Notes: generated by a model not told the origin, from the sequence alone. A DNA stretch of 64,000 nt from Tuctoria greenei (GCA_036927565.1 JAYESD010000005.1:93350301-93414300), one strand, 5' to 3'; positions 33,701 through 48,700 are shown, counted from the stretch's first letter. Numbers and translations: made by a program.

Positions 33701-36700
33701 CAAACTCATGGTGCATCACGAACACCGAGTTTGGAGAGATAAAATCTGTGCTGAACTCAGGTTTGTGCCTTCGTGAAGAAATCAGCCAGCTGAAGCTCTG
33801 AAGTCACATACTAAAAATCAACAACACCATCCTGGACCCGTGCTCGTGTATAAGAAGCATCAACACCAATATGCTTGGTAAGCTAATGCTTGACTGGATC
33901 ACGAGAAATGCTGATAGCACCTGTACTGTCAGACAAAAGAGAAGTCGGCATATAAACATAAACATCAAAATCCTCAAGCAACCACCGTAACCAAGTAACC
34001 TCTGCAGTCACCATTCACAAGAGCCATAGCACGCAACTCAACCTCTGTACTCGAACGAGAAACTGCTACCTACTTCCTAGTCTTGCAAACAATGAGGGAA
34101 CCACCAAGAAAAACACAATAAGCAGAAAGAGATCGATGATCAGACAAATCACTAGCCCAAGTAGCATCACAATATGCCTTGAGTTGTGAAGAGCTAGAGC
34201 GTGGAAAGAACAAACGTCTAGAGATAGTCCCATGAAGATAACGCAAGACTCGAAGCAAGTAACTATAGTGGACCTGGGTGGGAGTCGATACAAACTGACT
34301 AAGAATGTGAACAGAATACGAGATGTCAGGACGAGTGACACCAGGTAGACTAGACTCTCTACAATATGACAATAACGAGTAGGATCACCAAGAGGCTCAC
34401 CATCAGTAGGTCGAAGGTGAACATTGAGCTCTATAGGAGTCTCAATAGTCCGGTGATCACTAAGAGAAGCTCGATCAAGAAGATCTTGAATGTACTTTTC
34501 CTAAGAAAGATAAAATCTCAAGGGTAGAGGAAACCTCAATCCCAAGGAAGTAATGAAGAGGATCAAGATTTGACATAAGAAACTGCTCACTGAGACGAGC
34601 CTTCACAAAGGCTATGTATTCAGAATCGTCTGCAGTGATGATCATATCATCAACATAGAGAAGAAGAAGAAGAAGAAGAAGAAGAAGAAGAAGAAGAAGA
34701 AGAAGAGTACGACCACGAGACGAGGTATGCACAAAGAGCACAGGATCATGAGCACTAGCAAAAAAGCCAGCAGCAGTGACCACTGACACAAATCGCTAAA
34801 ACCAAGCACGAGGAGCTTGCTTGAGGCCGTAAAGAGAGCGACGAAGACGACAAACCATACCCTTAGGGACAGAATACCCAGGCGGTGACTGCATATAAAC
34901 CTCCTCACGCAGCTCACAGTTAAGAAAGACATTCTTCATATCAAGCTGAGAATGGACAAGTCACGAACGGACACCACAACAGGGTGAGTGCGAACAGTGG
35001 TCATGTTAGCAACATGAGCAAAAGTCTCATCATAGTCACAACCATGTTCCTGCTGGAAGCCACGTGCGACTAGTCGAACCTTATATTGCTCAAGAGAACC
35101 ATCAGAGCGGGTCTTAGCCTTATAAACCCACTTACAGGTGATAGGACAAACACGTGGAGGATAGAGCACAAGTTCCCACGTACCAGTGCACTCGAGAGCG
35201 GCAATCGTCCCAGTCATCGCATGTTGCCATTCCGGATGAGGAACAATATCACGATACGTAGTCGGCTCGGAAAGAACAGTAGCAACAAAGCTAGAAGGAG
35301 AGTACTGATCAGGAGGCTGACAAGAGCGATGACCACATCCAAGACCAAGAGGCTGCTCAGGAGAAGAATCATCAGAAGGAGATGATTCCTCAGGAGAAGA
35401 GGGTGTCTCAGGAGAGGATGAGTCATCGGACAAAGATGATTCAACTGGAGTAGAAGGATCATCAGAAGAAGGCGCAACTCGTCGAGTGTAGATCTGTGTC
35501 ACAGGAGGCTTCTAGTGTAGTCAGGGACTAAAGAAGAAGACTCCGAAGAAGACATTGTGGGACGCGACACCGAGTGTGAAGGAGATATACTAGCAACGGA
35601 GGTATATGGAAGGAATATGAATGAAATTGGATCGACCAAAGATACAGGAGTAGTATCCGAAGAAGGACGAGGATAGAAATGACGCGTCTCATCTAAAACA
35701 ACATCCCATGAGATCCTCATCCGTCGACCAACAAGATCCCAACAATGATACCCCTTATGCTCAACATTATATCCAAGAAAAACACACTAGACCGACTGAG
35801 TAGTGAGCTTAGTGCGCTCACGAGGTGCGAACAACATATAGCACACACAACCAAAAAGATGAAGGCTGGTATAGTCAGACATCTTGCCAGTAAGACTCTG
35901 GAAAGGAATTTCACCCTGAAGAGCAGACGAGGATGAATGTTAATCAAGTAAGTGGTAGTAGAAACAACCTCAACCCAAAAGTGAGGGAACAGAGGAAGCA
36001 AGTAGAAGAGTACGAGCAGTCCCAAGGAGATGTTGATGCTTGCATTCGGCCACACCATGCTGTGCATGAGCGTCAGGACAAGAAAACTGAGCAAGAGTGC
36101 CTTGCTCAGAAAGAACCTGACGAAGAGCATCAAAAAGGTACTCACTAGCAGAATCGACATGAAAAACACGAGTAGACATGTCAAATGAGTGTGGATCATA
36201 GCTGAAAAAGTTTTATAGACAGACAAGGCCTTACTACGATGTTTCATAAAGTAAATTCATGTGTGGCGAGAAAAGTCATATATAAATATGATGTAATATC
36301 GGTGTCCTTTGGAAACAAAAGGAGTTGGATCTCATACATCTGAATGAATAAGATCAAAAGGGCGCTCAGACACTGACTCACTAGAAGGAACTTGAAAACG
36401 ATCCTAAGACGCCACGACGAACTAAGGCAGATAGACGAGAGCCACAAAGATGTTCTAGATGATGATGCCACTGAGCAAAAGACGAGGTGGACGGAGCAGC
36501 AAAAGTGGAGCTGACAAGACTAGCAGGCGTAGCAGAAGGAAGTCAAAGCCAGTCAAGCTCCCAGAGGCGTTGAGAATCACGAGGACGAGGGCCAGTGCCA
36601 ACCAGTCGACCCGTACGACGATCCTGAACGTAACAAGAATCAAGAGCAAGAATCACCCGACAGTCATGATCAGTGAGTTGTCCAGCAGACATAAGCTGCA

Positions 36701-39700
36701 TGGTCAGGTTGGAAACGTAGGAAACATCAGGTACATCAAAAGAGTCAGATAAAAGGGTGCCCTGTCCAACAACCAAAAGAGGCGAACCATCGTCAGTATG
36801 AACAGTAAGGGAACGAGAGGAAGGGCTCAAAGAAGATAAATAGATGGAATAAGGAGTCATATAGAACGAAGCTTCAGAATCAAGAATCCATAGACGGGTA
36901 CCTGAACGAGAAGTGGAAGGTGGTCCCTCAGAGAAAGACTAAGCAGCAGCAGCAGAACCTTAAGGTGCAGAAGGCTGAGTCACAAAACGAGCAACTTCTG
37001 ATGATGTAGAGGCAACAAGGCGACGAAGGAGCTCGAGCAACTGGGCATCCGTACTAGCAAAACTCCCCTGAGAACTTCCCGTACCAGCACCACCAACACC
37101 TTGTGAAGAACGACAAGCTTGAACACCAGCTGTGTGTCAAGAGGTCGAAGAACGAGCAATCAAAACTGAAGATGTCAGGAAGAAGCCAGCAACACGAAGA
37201 TGTGTCTTCTCCTTATGGACAGTAGCTAGAGCATCTATAAGAGAGACACAAGGGTGACGAGTAAGCACCTGAGCAAGAAGCGGCTCAAACTCATCACGAA
37301 GTCGGGTCAAGGAATCTTAGGTGTGTCGAAGCTCAAGTGCATCCTCCTGATTCTGACAAGACGAACAGATATCCAATGACAACTGAGGACCAAGAGTGTT
37401 AAGTTGATGCCAAATAGCAGACATCTGAGCAAAGAACTCGTCTACTGTGGCATCTTCCTGTTGCAATAGCTGCTCCTGACGAATAGCAGCCACATAGGTA
37501 CACTGTCCAGTAGGCTCATAACGATGATGCATAAAACCCACATTTGATGTGCATACTCAAATTCAACTATATCAGCAGCTAGGCGATCCTCCATACTAGC
37601 AGCAAGAATAGCACCTGCACGGGCATCTTCATTCAACCATGTCCAGTACACGCGAAACTGACTCATATGAGGACAAACAAGTCTCATAATCTTCAAGTAA
37701 CTTCTGCTTCTCATCATCAGTAGCCTTCTCTCGAATGACAGGATGTGAGGGAGCAGCATGACAAGGTGGGCATTTGAGATCGCTCGTAAGAAACTCCCAG
37801 AGTCGTAGACCACACATATGCTGATGGATACGGGAAACTCAATCGCGATAGTTGGTGCCATTGAAAAGTACCGGACATCGCAAGACTGGAACACTACCAG
37901 ACGAAGAAGTCATCTTGACAGGACAACAAGCGACGGCTAGAGGGCAAAATATACAGCGGTGGGCGACAGCGAGAGCGCAACAAAAAAAGTGGCGCAAATT
38001 TTTTTCATTTTTGTTTTTTGAATTTTTTTTTGCTACACCTCACAGTGTTGTTTCTTTAAACACAACAGTGGTGGCTGGTCAACAGGACGAGAGACCAGAG
38101 AGGCACGGCTGCTGGTCAAACCAAGACCAGACCAGAGAGGCGCGGTGGCAGGGATAAGTCTTCGGTAGCACATGGACTTGTGGCCACCAGAGGAAACGTG
38201 CCAGATCCAAAGGCGCAAGGATCAGGCCTCCGGCGGGGATTTTCACAGCGGCAGCACATCCACGGGATATAAGAGGAAAACAACACCGATCAAGATGAAG
38301 ATCGGTCCGCCGGCGGGAGAGTCGGCAAAGACAAGCCGATGGGAAAAAAAGTCTGATACTAAGCTAGCTCTATACCATGTTATGAATAATGAGCTTGTAT
38401 TATTATGAGGGTCAAATGTCAGAATATATAGAGGTACAAAAAGTTACAAATGTGCAGAAAACCCCTCATACAATGGGGAAAATACAATAAAATTCATATA
38501 TCTCTAACAAATATATGAAGGGGAAGGAGCCAATCTGACATCCTAGGGTGGACGCCATGATGCTTTTTCCTCTTGAGTCAGGTTAATTGGAATCAGACAA
38601 GATTTTGTGAAGTTGTCTTTCAGTCTAGTCTTTAGCGGCTTTATCGAAAGTGTTGAGCAGGTTCTTGAGGAAGATCTCTCTTTGGGAGACTCTGAGGACT
38701 ACGGTCGTGTCATTTGCATACTGTACAACTGGAAAGTCCATATGAACATCTTCCAAAGGCTACATGAGAAGCCCTAGCTCACATGCTTTATTAATGAGGC
38801 ATTGAAGGAGGTCGGTTGCAATGACAAATAGGAGAGAAGATAGGGGGTCACCTTGCCTAACTCCCCTCTTGCTGGGCAACTATTTAACTGATGGGTATGG
38901 ATTGTTGACAAGTGAATAGAGATGAGATAGCTTGCTATAGGACAGAGTTCTTTGAGGAGATAGCAGGCTAGGAAGTTGGAAAGCAGGAGGGGACTTAGGC
39001 TCCCTTTGGTTCAGCCGCGCAATCCAAATTCTCTACCAAAAAGCCAAAATCTGAACCAAAGGGGTTTATCAAGGAATCAGATTCCGGAAAATTTACAGAT
39101 TCTCCTAGTGCAAATGAAAATCTCCCAGCACCCCAGATTCCAGTTCCAGCTTTTGCACAAAATTACCCACCATGCCATCCATTACAGAAACGAAACGTTT
39201 TTTTCTTCTTTTCCCCCGCCCCCGTGAGTCCTCTCCCTCCTCACGACACCAGCGACTGCCGGCTGCCATATCTTCCCGGCGGTGCCTAGGGTCCGCTCCC
39301 CTCCGTCCTTCCCTCGCGCACCCAAGGCTGCCGCATCTTCCCGACGGCACCTGGAGTCCGGCCTCCCCTCGTGCCCCTCCAGCCTTCCCCCGCGCCCCTC
39401 TGACCTTCCCCCGCGCAACCACGACTTGCCGCGCCTTTCTGGCGGTGCCGCCTCCCGCCTCCCCCCGCGCCCCTAAGGCCTTCCCCGCGCAGCCACGACC
39501 TCCCCACCGCCGTTAACTGGATGATTCGGGCGTAGCTGCTCGAGATTGGCTGGTTGGCCATGGCCTTGATGACTCAGGCACGCCGTTCCTCTGGGTGTTG
39601 AAGGAGTCCGAGGCGGCTCCCCCGGGGGTGTAACAATGGCTACAGGTCTGGGGAAAGCGCACGGTCGGACGCAGCCTCGTGGTGCGCAGGTGGGCGCCGC

Positions 39701-42700
39701 AAATGCTCGTCTTGTCGCAACGCGTCGTCGGCGGCTTCGTCATGCATTGCGACTGAACTCGCTCCTTGAGGACATCGTCCACGACGTGCCTGTGGTGACG
39801 CGACCGCACTTCGCCGACAGCTTGCCGTGTGGACGTGCTTGGGGTCGGCATGGCCATCGGCGTGACAACGCCCATGCTCATTCTGGACTAGGAGGCAATG
39901 CCTATCTTATGGGGCACCATGGTGTAAATGAAGCATACCATCATTTCAATTATATGCTTTGAATTTTTTATCCATACATATTTGTATTATTTAAAATATT
40001 ATATGTTTATATTTACATTATTTATAGAAATATGTTTACAGAGTGATAAGGTATAACAAACATTTCTTATGAAATCTATAGCTGACAGTTGTTTTCGACC
40101 AAACAGATTTTAGCTTTTTCACAGTTGGTAGCTCACAGCAGCTTTCTCACAACTCACAGCGGAAATCAGATTTTCAGGAATCCACAGCTGAACCAAACAC
40201 ACTCTTAGGCCCCCTTTGGCACAGCTTCACAAAACCAATTATCTGGATTCACTTCTGATTCTCTGGTGAAGTGATTCTGTGGCTGAAAATGATTCTCTAT
40301 GATTCTCTGAACTAAACTCTTAAAATCAGAATATAGAATCACTTCACAGAATCAGGAGAAGCTATTTTTTTTCAGCTTCTGGCCCCTTGTTCATTTCAGA
40401 GAATCACTTCGCAGAATCAGCAAAAAATCACTTCTTCTGAAAAACAGTGTTTGACACAGCTTCACTGATTCTGCCTGAGAATCAGCTCTGTGAAGCTCTG
40501 CTTAAGGGGGCCTTAGCCTTTACCTCTCCTTCTATGCTGGTAGACTGCTCTTATATAGACAGACCACTTTGACCTTTGAAGTGTCCTACTTAGCAGCCAA
40601 GTAATCTCTGGCCATAACAATAATGATTTTGTTTTGTGGATGCACAACTTTTTGAGGAACTTGAATCTTTTTGTTTGTTTGTTTGTTTGTGAAGCCACCT
40701 CCACCAGCGAATGATACAAATCCATACAATGTCTTTAGACAAAGAGAGAAGGCTCATCGTCACCACACTAGAAGGGTAAGTTAAGAAACTTGAAAACCAC
40801 AGAAGCTTCTACAACAATATATGGCTAGTTCGATTCTGATTATTGAATGCATTTTTTCCTCAGATGCAACGTCGAGAAAATAATGTCCAATCTTTTGAAA
40901 GGCTCCGCATGGTAAGCACTGCATGACTGCAACAAATTTTAAGGACAATAAAGTTTGTGTCTTATTTCTTTGAATTACATACTGTTTAGTTGTGTCAAAT
41001 CTATAACCTAAAGGGATTCAGTATCATGTTATTGCTGTCTTGTGTGTATCAAATCTTAATATGCTTATATGTGGTAAATAGGAATCTGCAAACCGGATTA
41101 CTATAATTTCCCACTGGTATTTGATTCTCAGGTGATTATACCCGTTCTACAGTTCTATAGTGTGTTTAACACTGCACTCTACATGCTACGATCTTTGGTT
41201 TGGTTTTTTGCACAATAATGATCGACAAGTTATCTTAGGGCTCCTCTTGATTGTAGGATTTTTTTCCTGAATCCTGCTGTTTTCCTGTAAAATTGAACTG
41301 ATTCCTGTGAATTTCCTGTATGATTCATGTGGAAATCTTGCATTCCAAAGGAGTCCTGAACGATTTGCTAGTATGATTTGAAACTCAAACAGGTTAGGAG
41401 GAACCTAGAGCATGCTAAGGTGCTAATGGAGGCTTTGATCACGGTAACCTTGTGCATCAAAATTATTTTAGGAGTCTCACAATAAAATGTAATACTTCGA
41501 AACTAACCTTTTCCTTTCTAGAGGGAAGAGAAGAAACGTGAGACCATGGAGTATGAGGTCCACCTTCGGCGTGTACAAATGAAATACAAGGTATGGACAA
41601 CACGTGCATCGTTTAGCATTATGCTTTTGACTCGATAAATATTAGATTTTCAGTACTCCCCTCCTTAAATATATTGATTCAAATTGGCCAAAGAAATAAA
41701 AACAGAAAAGTACACTTTTGCCAGAGGCAACAGGAATGAAAAACCTCCCAGTGGATGTCCCGAGATAGGACAACAGCACTAGAGTGTCTCAATCCAAAGG
41801 AGAGCAGTCCTATCTACTTCTCTGAATCTGTTGAGTTGTGATCTCAGAGAGTCAAGGAAACACCCTCTCCACAGGCCCACAGTAGCCTGAGATGCTCTAA
41901 ATATCTTCCCATTACGTTGTTTCCAAATTTCCCAGGCTGCTGTAGCAAAAACCTCGATGAAACCGGCCTGGTTCCAATCTCTCTTCGCTGAAGTTATTGT
42001 GTCAAAGAAAGGAATGTTGTGATCCCAATGGATGCCCAGGCTGGTCCAGCAAGCTTCGCTAAAAGGGCAGACAAAAAATAGATGATAAGTGTATTCCTCT
42101 ATGCCACTTGTACACCAAACACAATTGTAGTCTTCTCCTTGAATGTTAAAATTCTTCCTTTTTAAGATGTTTCTTGAATTGAGTCTGTCTCTGAACAGCA
42201 ACCAAGTAAATATTTTAATTTTCTTCAGCACTCTTGAGTGCCATATCCATTGAAAAGGGATGGGTGGAGCAATGTTTCTGTACTGATAAGCATAGCCTCT
42301 CCGTGAGCAGTAGACTCTATTATTTTGATCTTTCCACCTATCCAGAAGCTGGCCTCTGTGTATTGCTTGATGGATAATTGAGTCCATGTTGACATGCTCA
42401 GCCTGAGCTTCCTCAGATAGTGGGGTATAGAAATGGTGTGTGATGTCCGTCTGGGCAATATACTGTGCAATTGAGATGTTTGGTTTCTTGACGAATGTAA
42501 ATAGCCTCGGAAAATCTCTTTTGAAGAGGTTGCCCTCCCACATATCAAACCACAACAGTACTGTGTCCCCCTTGCCAACAGTGACCGTTGCCTGTGGTCT
42601 GAAATCCTCCCAGAGGCTGAGCAGTATGTCTGCAGTATCAAGTTGACCCAGGGAATGTCTTGCTTGTTGCAGATCTTAGATAAAAATTTGCAGAGTAGCG

Positions 42701-45700
42701 CTTTGTTCATTTTTTTTGAGACACTTGAGGCCTAGCCCTCCCTTTGCTGTAGGTGCCGTTACTTGATCCCAGGCAACCAAAGGCTTACCTTTGCCTGTCA
42801 CCTCGGAGCCTCTCCACAAACAAAGCTTTCCTGTCTTGTCTATTGCCTTGATCACTTGACCATTCATCCTAATAGTGCACATTGCATAAATCGGAATAGC
42901 TGAGATAACACTGTTCACCAATGTGCATCTGCCTCCCATAGATAACCAAGAAGCTGTAGCTGATAATCTTCTTTCAATGTTGGAGATCAACTGTGAGAAA
43001 TCTTCTGCTTTTGGTCTTGATAGTCCCATTGGAAGACCCAAGTAGATGAACGGGAAGCCTCCTATCTTGCATCCTAGGGTTCCTGCCATGGTGGTTGTTT
43101 CCTCCTCTGATAAATTGACTGGCATAAGGCTTGATTTTCTCTAGTTTACCCTCAGACCTGTGGCATATCTTAGCTGATGTAAGAGGCTTTTGAGGAAGAA
43201 GAGCTCCCTCTGAGATGCTTTTGAGGATAATGATTGTATCATCAACATTACTGAACTACCGGAAACTGCACATTTTGCATTTGGGGAATTGGAAAGGAAA
43301 GATGCCCATTGTAGAAGCTTTGTTGATGAGTATCTGGAGAATGTCCGCTGCGAGAACAAAAAGCAAAGGAGACAGCGGGTCGCCTTGTCTAACCCCTCTT
43401 TTGCATTGGAAGAATTTTCCGGGGACCCTATTTAAAAGAACTGCCGAACTGGCTGTTGAGATAATGTCCTTGGTCTAGTCCAGCCATTGCTCGCTGAATC
43501 CCAGGCTCCTGAGCATTAACAATATGAAATCGTGTTCTACCATATCAAAGGCCTTCTCAAAGTCCAACTTTATTATAACAATTTTCTCCTTTGAGTGTTT
43601 GCACTGATACAAATATTCATATGTCCAAGCCATACAGTCTTGAATTGTCCTATTGCGAATGAACCCATATTGATTTTTGTGAATGAGCCTAGTGATGACA
43701 GATTGCAATCTCACTGATAGTATTTTGGTAATGAGCTTTACTGAGGTGTTGAGCAGAGAAATTGGTCTATAGTCATTTACCTTGGTCGGATTGGGCACCT
43801 TTGGAATGAGTGTAATGAAGGAACTATTCATTGGCCGCAGACTAACATTTTGACTAGTAAATTGGGTGCAAAGGTTGTACACATCCCCTTTAATGATCGG
43901 CCAGCAGGCTTTGTAAAATCTTGTGTTGAAACCATCGGGTCCTGGAGACTTATCTGGTGGCATTTCCTTTAGTGCTCTATCCACCTCTACATTAGTAATA
44001 GGGTCACAAAGCCAGTCTAAGTCCTGCTGATCAGGCATCATTTCCTGTAGTTATGGCCATTCTTGGATGGGTTCTGATTTCCCTAACCTCCCATTGAATT
44101 CTTTCCAAACTAAGTACTCCTTTTCTCTGTGATTCAGAAGGTTGACACCATCCTCCCCTTGGATGATAGTGATTGTGTTACGCCTATATCTCTCAGTAGC
44201 AGCCGCCAAGAAGAATTTTGTAGGTTCTTCCCCTAACTTGGTCCATCTTACTGTGTATCTTTGCCTCCAATAATCATTCTTTTGTTGCAGCAACTTGGCT
44301 AGGTGATCCTTGATCAAGATTTGAAATTCCTTTTCTTGGGGGAACAAGTACCTTTGTTCCTCTAGTTTATCAATCACCAGTAATACCTCGTTGCATGCTC
44401 TAGTTAGTTTAGAAATGCTACCCAGGTTTTTGCTTCAGTACTTGAGAGTCCTTCTCAGCCTTTTCAATTTTGCCGTGATGAGCCTAGCAGCATTCATGTG
44501 TGGGAGCGGAAGGTCCCAGGAACCCTTCACTATGTCCATGAATTGGGGGTGGTTTAACTAATAGTTTTCAAACCTAAAACACTGTGCCTTTGGAATGTTG
44601 GTTCCTATTTGAACCCAACAGGGGGTGTGATCTGATGTGTCTCTGGCCAGTGGCAGGAGTAGGGTGTTTGGGAAGGTAACTGCCCATTGAATTGAAGTGA
44701 AGCACCAATCCAGCTGTTCTAAGAGCGGTGTTTCTTGCATGTTACTCCAAATATAATTTCTCCCCTTCAATGGGGTTTCAAGAAGACCCAGGTGTTGGAT
44801 GATGCTATTGAAAGTTTGCATATCAGAGAAGTTTGCTCCAGGTCTATTTCTGTCTTCCACACTTCTATAAAAATTAAAGTCACCAATAATCATCCATAGG
44901 TCATCAGAATTAAGAGGTAGGTTCCACATCCACTGAATGAACTCCAACCTTTGCACACCATGACAAGGGCCATAGACTGTGATTAGTTTCCATTTCCTGC
45001 CATTTTGGGTTGATGTGAATTGCACTTCAATAGCATAATCCAATACTTGTATGTTGTCCCCTATAAATAGATTTCCATTCCATCCTACCAATATCCCACC
45101 TGAAGCTCCTCTTGAAGGAGAGAAAGCAAATTTATTGAATCTGCGTGGTGCAATTTTCTTAATGAATGAGGCATCAATGTGTTCTTTCTTTGTCTCTTGG
45201 ATACATAAAACATTGCAGTTCAAGATTTCCTCTATCTTGGATCTCAGTGCCAACTATTTGGCCATGTCATTGAGGCCTCTAACATTCCAATTTAGAATGT
45301 TCCAGCATCTGGTATTGTGTTGTGCCATTTATAAACACCCATATTGTTGTCTAGGAGCAGCCAAGGGTTGGAAACCCCCCACTTATTTGAAGTCTGAGAC
45401 CAAATACCGCATTGAACCAGAGGTGTAGAATAATAAGCAAACATAACATTGAGATGATCGTTCATGCAGAGTGAGCCTATCATTACATTCTTCAAATAGT
45501 AAACCATGCCTGTCGTACTCATATTACAAAAGGTGCGCCAAGGTCGGCTACAGGCAGTCCAGCAGAGATCAGAAGCCGTGCCTGTCCTATTTACAGAACA
45601 AAAGGGGGCCCAGGAGGTACTAGAGGCATTCCAGACAGTATCATCACTACACCAAGTATATCTTACACTAAAAGGTCGTTTGGTTAATGACTTCCCTATG

Positions 45701-48700
45701 AGGCACTTGGCCCTTGACAGGCTATAGCTGTAGATACAAAACCCCTCTGCCACACCCATAGCCTTGCTACTATGGTGTTCACTATCCATCTGTATTCCCT
45801 TGCGTGTTATGGCCAGCTGCCCCTTCTTTTGAGTGGTGTTGGGCTAGCCTTTCGCGTGCCACTTCAAGTGACACACCACATCTAGTTACGGCCACCTCCT
45901 GCAGGATCAAAGATGGAATGGCAGGGTGAGGGCAAACGTTCTCAAAATCTGTTAAAGACGGGAAGTGTTTAACAGGACCAGGAAAAGAGGTTATACCCAT
46001 GGAGTTGGAGGCATCCACCTCCCCTCCCAAATCCACATTGTTGCCCTCCGAAGAGGAGCTGTGGGCCGTAGGCTTGGTTCTGTGGCCATCCAACATCCTT
46101 TTGATCCTCTGACTTCGCCGACTGAACCTTCAATGTCAGCACCATTTCCTATCGAGAGAGTGGGGCTTGGTGGATGAGTGGTGTTCCCCCTAGAAGAGGA
46201 GACCTGCTGTGAACAACCCTGTTGATTGTAGGGCTGATGCAGCACTATAGGATTCGCAGAGGATACAATTTTCACCTCTGGCTTCTTCCCCCTCCTAGTG
46301 TAAACTGCAAGTGGTTCTAGACGTTCTTGAGGTTCTTGAGACTTGGCCAGGGGTAGAGTGTCTGGAGTGTCCATCTAGTGAGGTATAGCCAAGGGGTCTC
46401 GGCCAACATTGTGGAGCTGTGTCTCACCTTCTTGTTCAGACTGAATTTCTGTTATGACAACTGAGGACTTAACCTGCATCACACTTGTTTCCCCTTGGTG
46501 CATATCACCCTGTAGCTGGGAGATTGCCTGAACCAACCCGATCCCCTTCTGAAATATTTTTTCCGGGCTGAGGAATTCCACCATGCCCTTGAAGATTGAG
46601 GAAATGCCATTGCAAGAAGTCTCCTCAGCGAAGCCGAGTCAAAGGGGGCAATCCAATCCGGACGAAGCGTCTGATTATCTTGAGCAACAAAGTTGTACAT
46701 AGGTTGTCCATGCTGACTTTGTTGTGATGTATGTTGTACTCCCTCCACTGTGTCATCAGAACTTTCTTGTTGTGGTGCCTGGACCGATCCAAAGTGGATC
46801 ATTTGTTGCTCGTCCTGAGGCAACTGAGGCCATTGAGCCCAAGGACCACCTTGATGTAGGTGTGGGGCGTGATTCTCCTGTTGCTGAGCTAGAGCGTCCT
46901 AGGCTGGATCACCATTGTTGTTGTGTTCCGGAGGTTGCAAGTCTTCATCCTCTTGAAGCATAAACTGAGGGTGGGGGTTTCCATCAGGCGGGATGTCATC
47001 TTCAAGAGGTACGCCGACATCCGGATTGATCCCGTTGAGGATATACAGGGGGCAAGTCAAGGACCATGCGTACCCAACCCGAGTCCCTTGTCTCAGTACC
47101 AAGCTTCTGGGCACATCACGGGGGTCATTGTACATACACTTGACCAATATCTTTCCTAGTTCCCTCGGGCTATTATTCCAATGGAGCAGTTTCCCAAAGC
47201 TTGAAACAACAAGATCAATTGTCTCCATTGATCTATAGTCTATTGGAAACCCCAAGATCATAAACCAACCAATTCTAGTAAAGTCCCTCCTTTTGTTAAG
47301 CCCATAGTCGTGGCGCACAAACCTGATGAGGACTCCTTGGACCTCGATCGGCTCCCCCAGAACCAGGGAGTCACGATAGAAGCAAGTTTCGAAAGCAAAA
47401 AGAGCTATACCCAACGGAGTTAGGCATGAGTGTCTTACCACTAGTCCCAGCTCATCCACCAGATGATCCCTGATTATGATTCTGAACATGTTGTAGTCGT
47501 CCTCATGCAATACCTCGTGGACATACTCCGCGATAGCATGTTCCTCGTGCGTGTAGTGATGAATCCCAGGGAGATGTACTGTTGTTCTAGAGCGTCGACC
47601 CGGGCCTCCATCCTCAATCTGGAATTGTTCGTTGGGCAAGAATCGCTGCGGATTTACTGGGAAGTTGGCCATGGAGTAGGGGACTAAGGAGTGCTCCTCG
47701 AGTGAGTCGCCGGACGAAGTCGCCAAGGAAAGAGGAGCGAGCGCAAGGGGTTTGCGAAAGTGCACGTCCGGAGCAGCATTTAGGAGCGCAGAAGGGGGCA
47801 AGGCTTTGGTGGGAAGACTAATTTGCCTAGAAGGACTCGACAATGGGAAAGTATTAATTGTAGGGTCCTGGTTTTGGATCTTTTTGGGCATCCAGACCTT
47901 TCTTTTTGTGGCGTTTTGCCGACAACCCCTTCTGACATGGCCATAGGCAAAGCAAAGATTACATCTGACTTTGCTCCCACAATGATATCTCAAGTGGAAT
48001 GGGCTAAGACAACGAAAGCAGACCTTAGGTTGTCTTGGGAATGAAGTAGAAGCGTAGCTAGCATTGAAGGAACTGTGAGTGGGATTTTCGTGTTGCAGCG
48101 TCGCACTTGAGTTCGGATGGGTAGCCGGCTCAGTGGCTAAGAGCCTAGACTGGTCTGCAGAGCGACAAAATAAAGAGGGTGGTTGAACGTCCTCATGAGA
48201 CTGCAGGGAATGTCTAATCGGGGCCATAGGCATACTCGAGAGCGCCGAGCTAGAATGAGTAATAGGCCTAGCACTGTTGCAGCTACGTGACTGATGGTTT
48301 GAATTGGGAGTTTGGGATGAACAGTATCCTGGCATTTCGTGGATGAACTGAGAGCCATCCTAGCATTGGAAGAACCAAGAACTCTTGACAGCTGATTATA
48401 CTGCACCGGTGACCGATCCCCCGGAGTAGAGGGTTGAAGGTTGGGCTTACTGAGATCCAAATGAATCAGGCAGAAAATGCGGCCAATCCAAAGCCCGTGT
48501 TGACTGGGGCTGTGACGTTTAGCCGGCGAACGAAGATGCAATGGTGAGGAAAATGTTACCTTCTTGTTGTGCGTGTGATGCCGGTTCTTTCGTCTTAGGA
48601 CCAAAGTCCAGCTGTTCCTTTCTTCATCTTCCCAAAGGCGAAGCTCCCTTAGCCAGTTTGGTCCACCAGTACGCCACAGGTGAAAGTAGATGTCGAACGT

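Larger units (their letters stand above)
33557..38514 (-). mobile_element. Ty1-copia with 132-bp LTRs inserted in the L1
   Basis: LTRs 33562-33693 and 38378-38509, both 132 bp, flanked by the perfect 5-bp duplication AATAT (33557-33561, 38510-38514). On the minus strand a PBS variant (TGGTATAGAGC) follows the 5' LTR and a polypurine tract (TTTGAGGGGAG) precedes the 3' LTR. Very short LTRs fit the Ale/Retrofit (Hopscotch-like) lineage. The coding region is heavily broken, but both LTRs and the duplication are well preserved. Confidence 0.92.

Noticed and set aside
39172..39516. ORFs in the PIF-like element as genes
   Set aside because: GC-rich frames on both strands inside a TIR-bounded element; kept only as possible captured sequence.
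45292..45789. 165-codon minus ORF between L1 ORF1 and ORF2 as a separate gene
   Set aside because: Inter-ORF region of the LINE; no domain.
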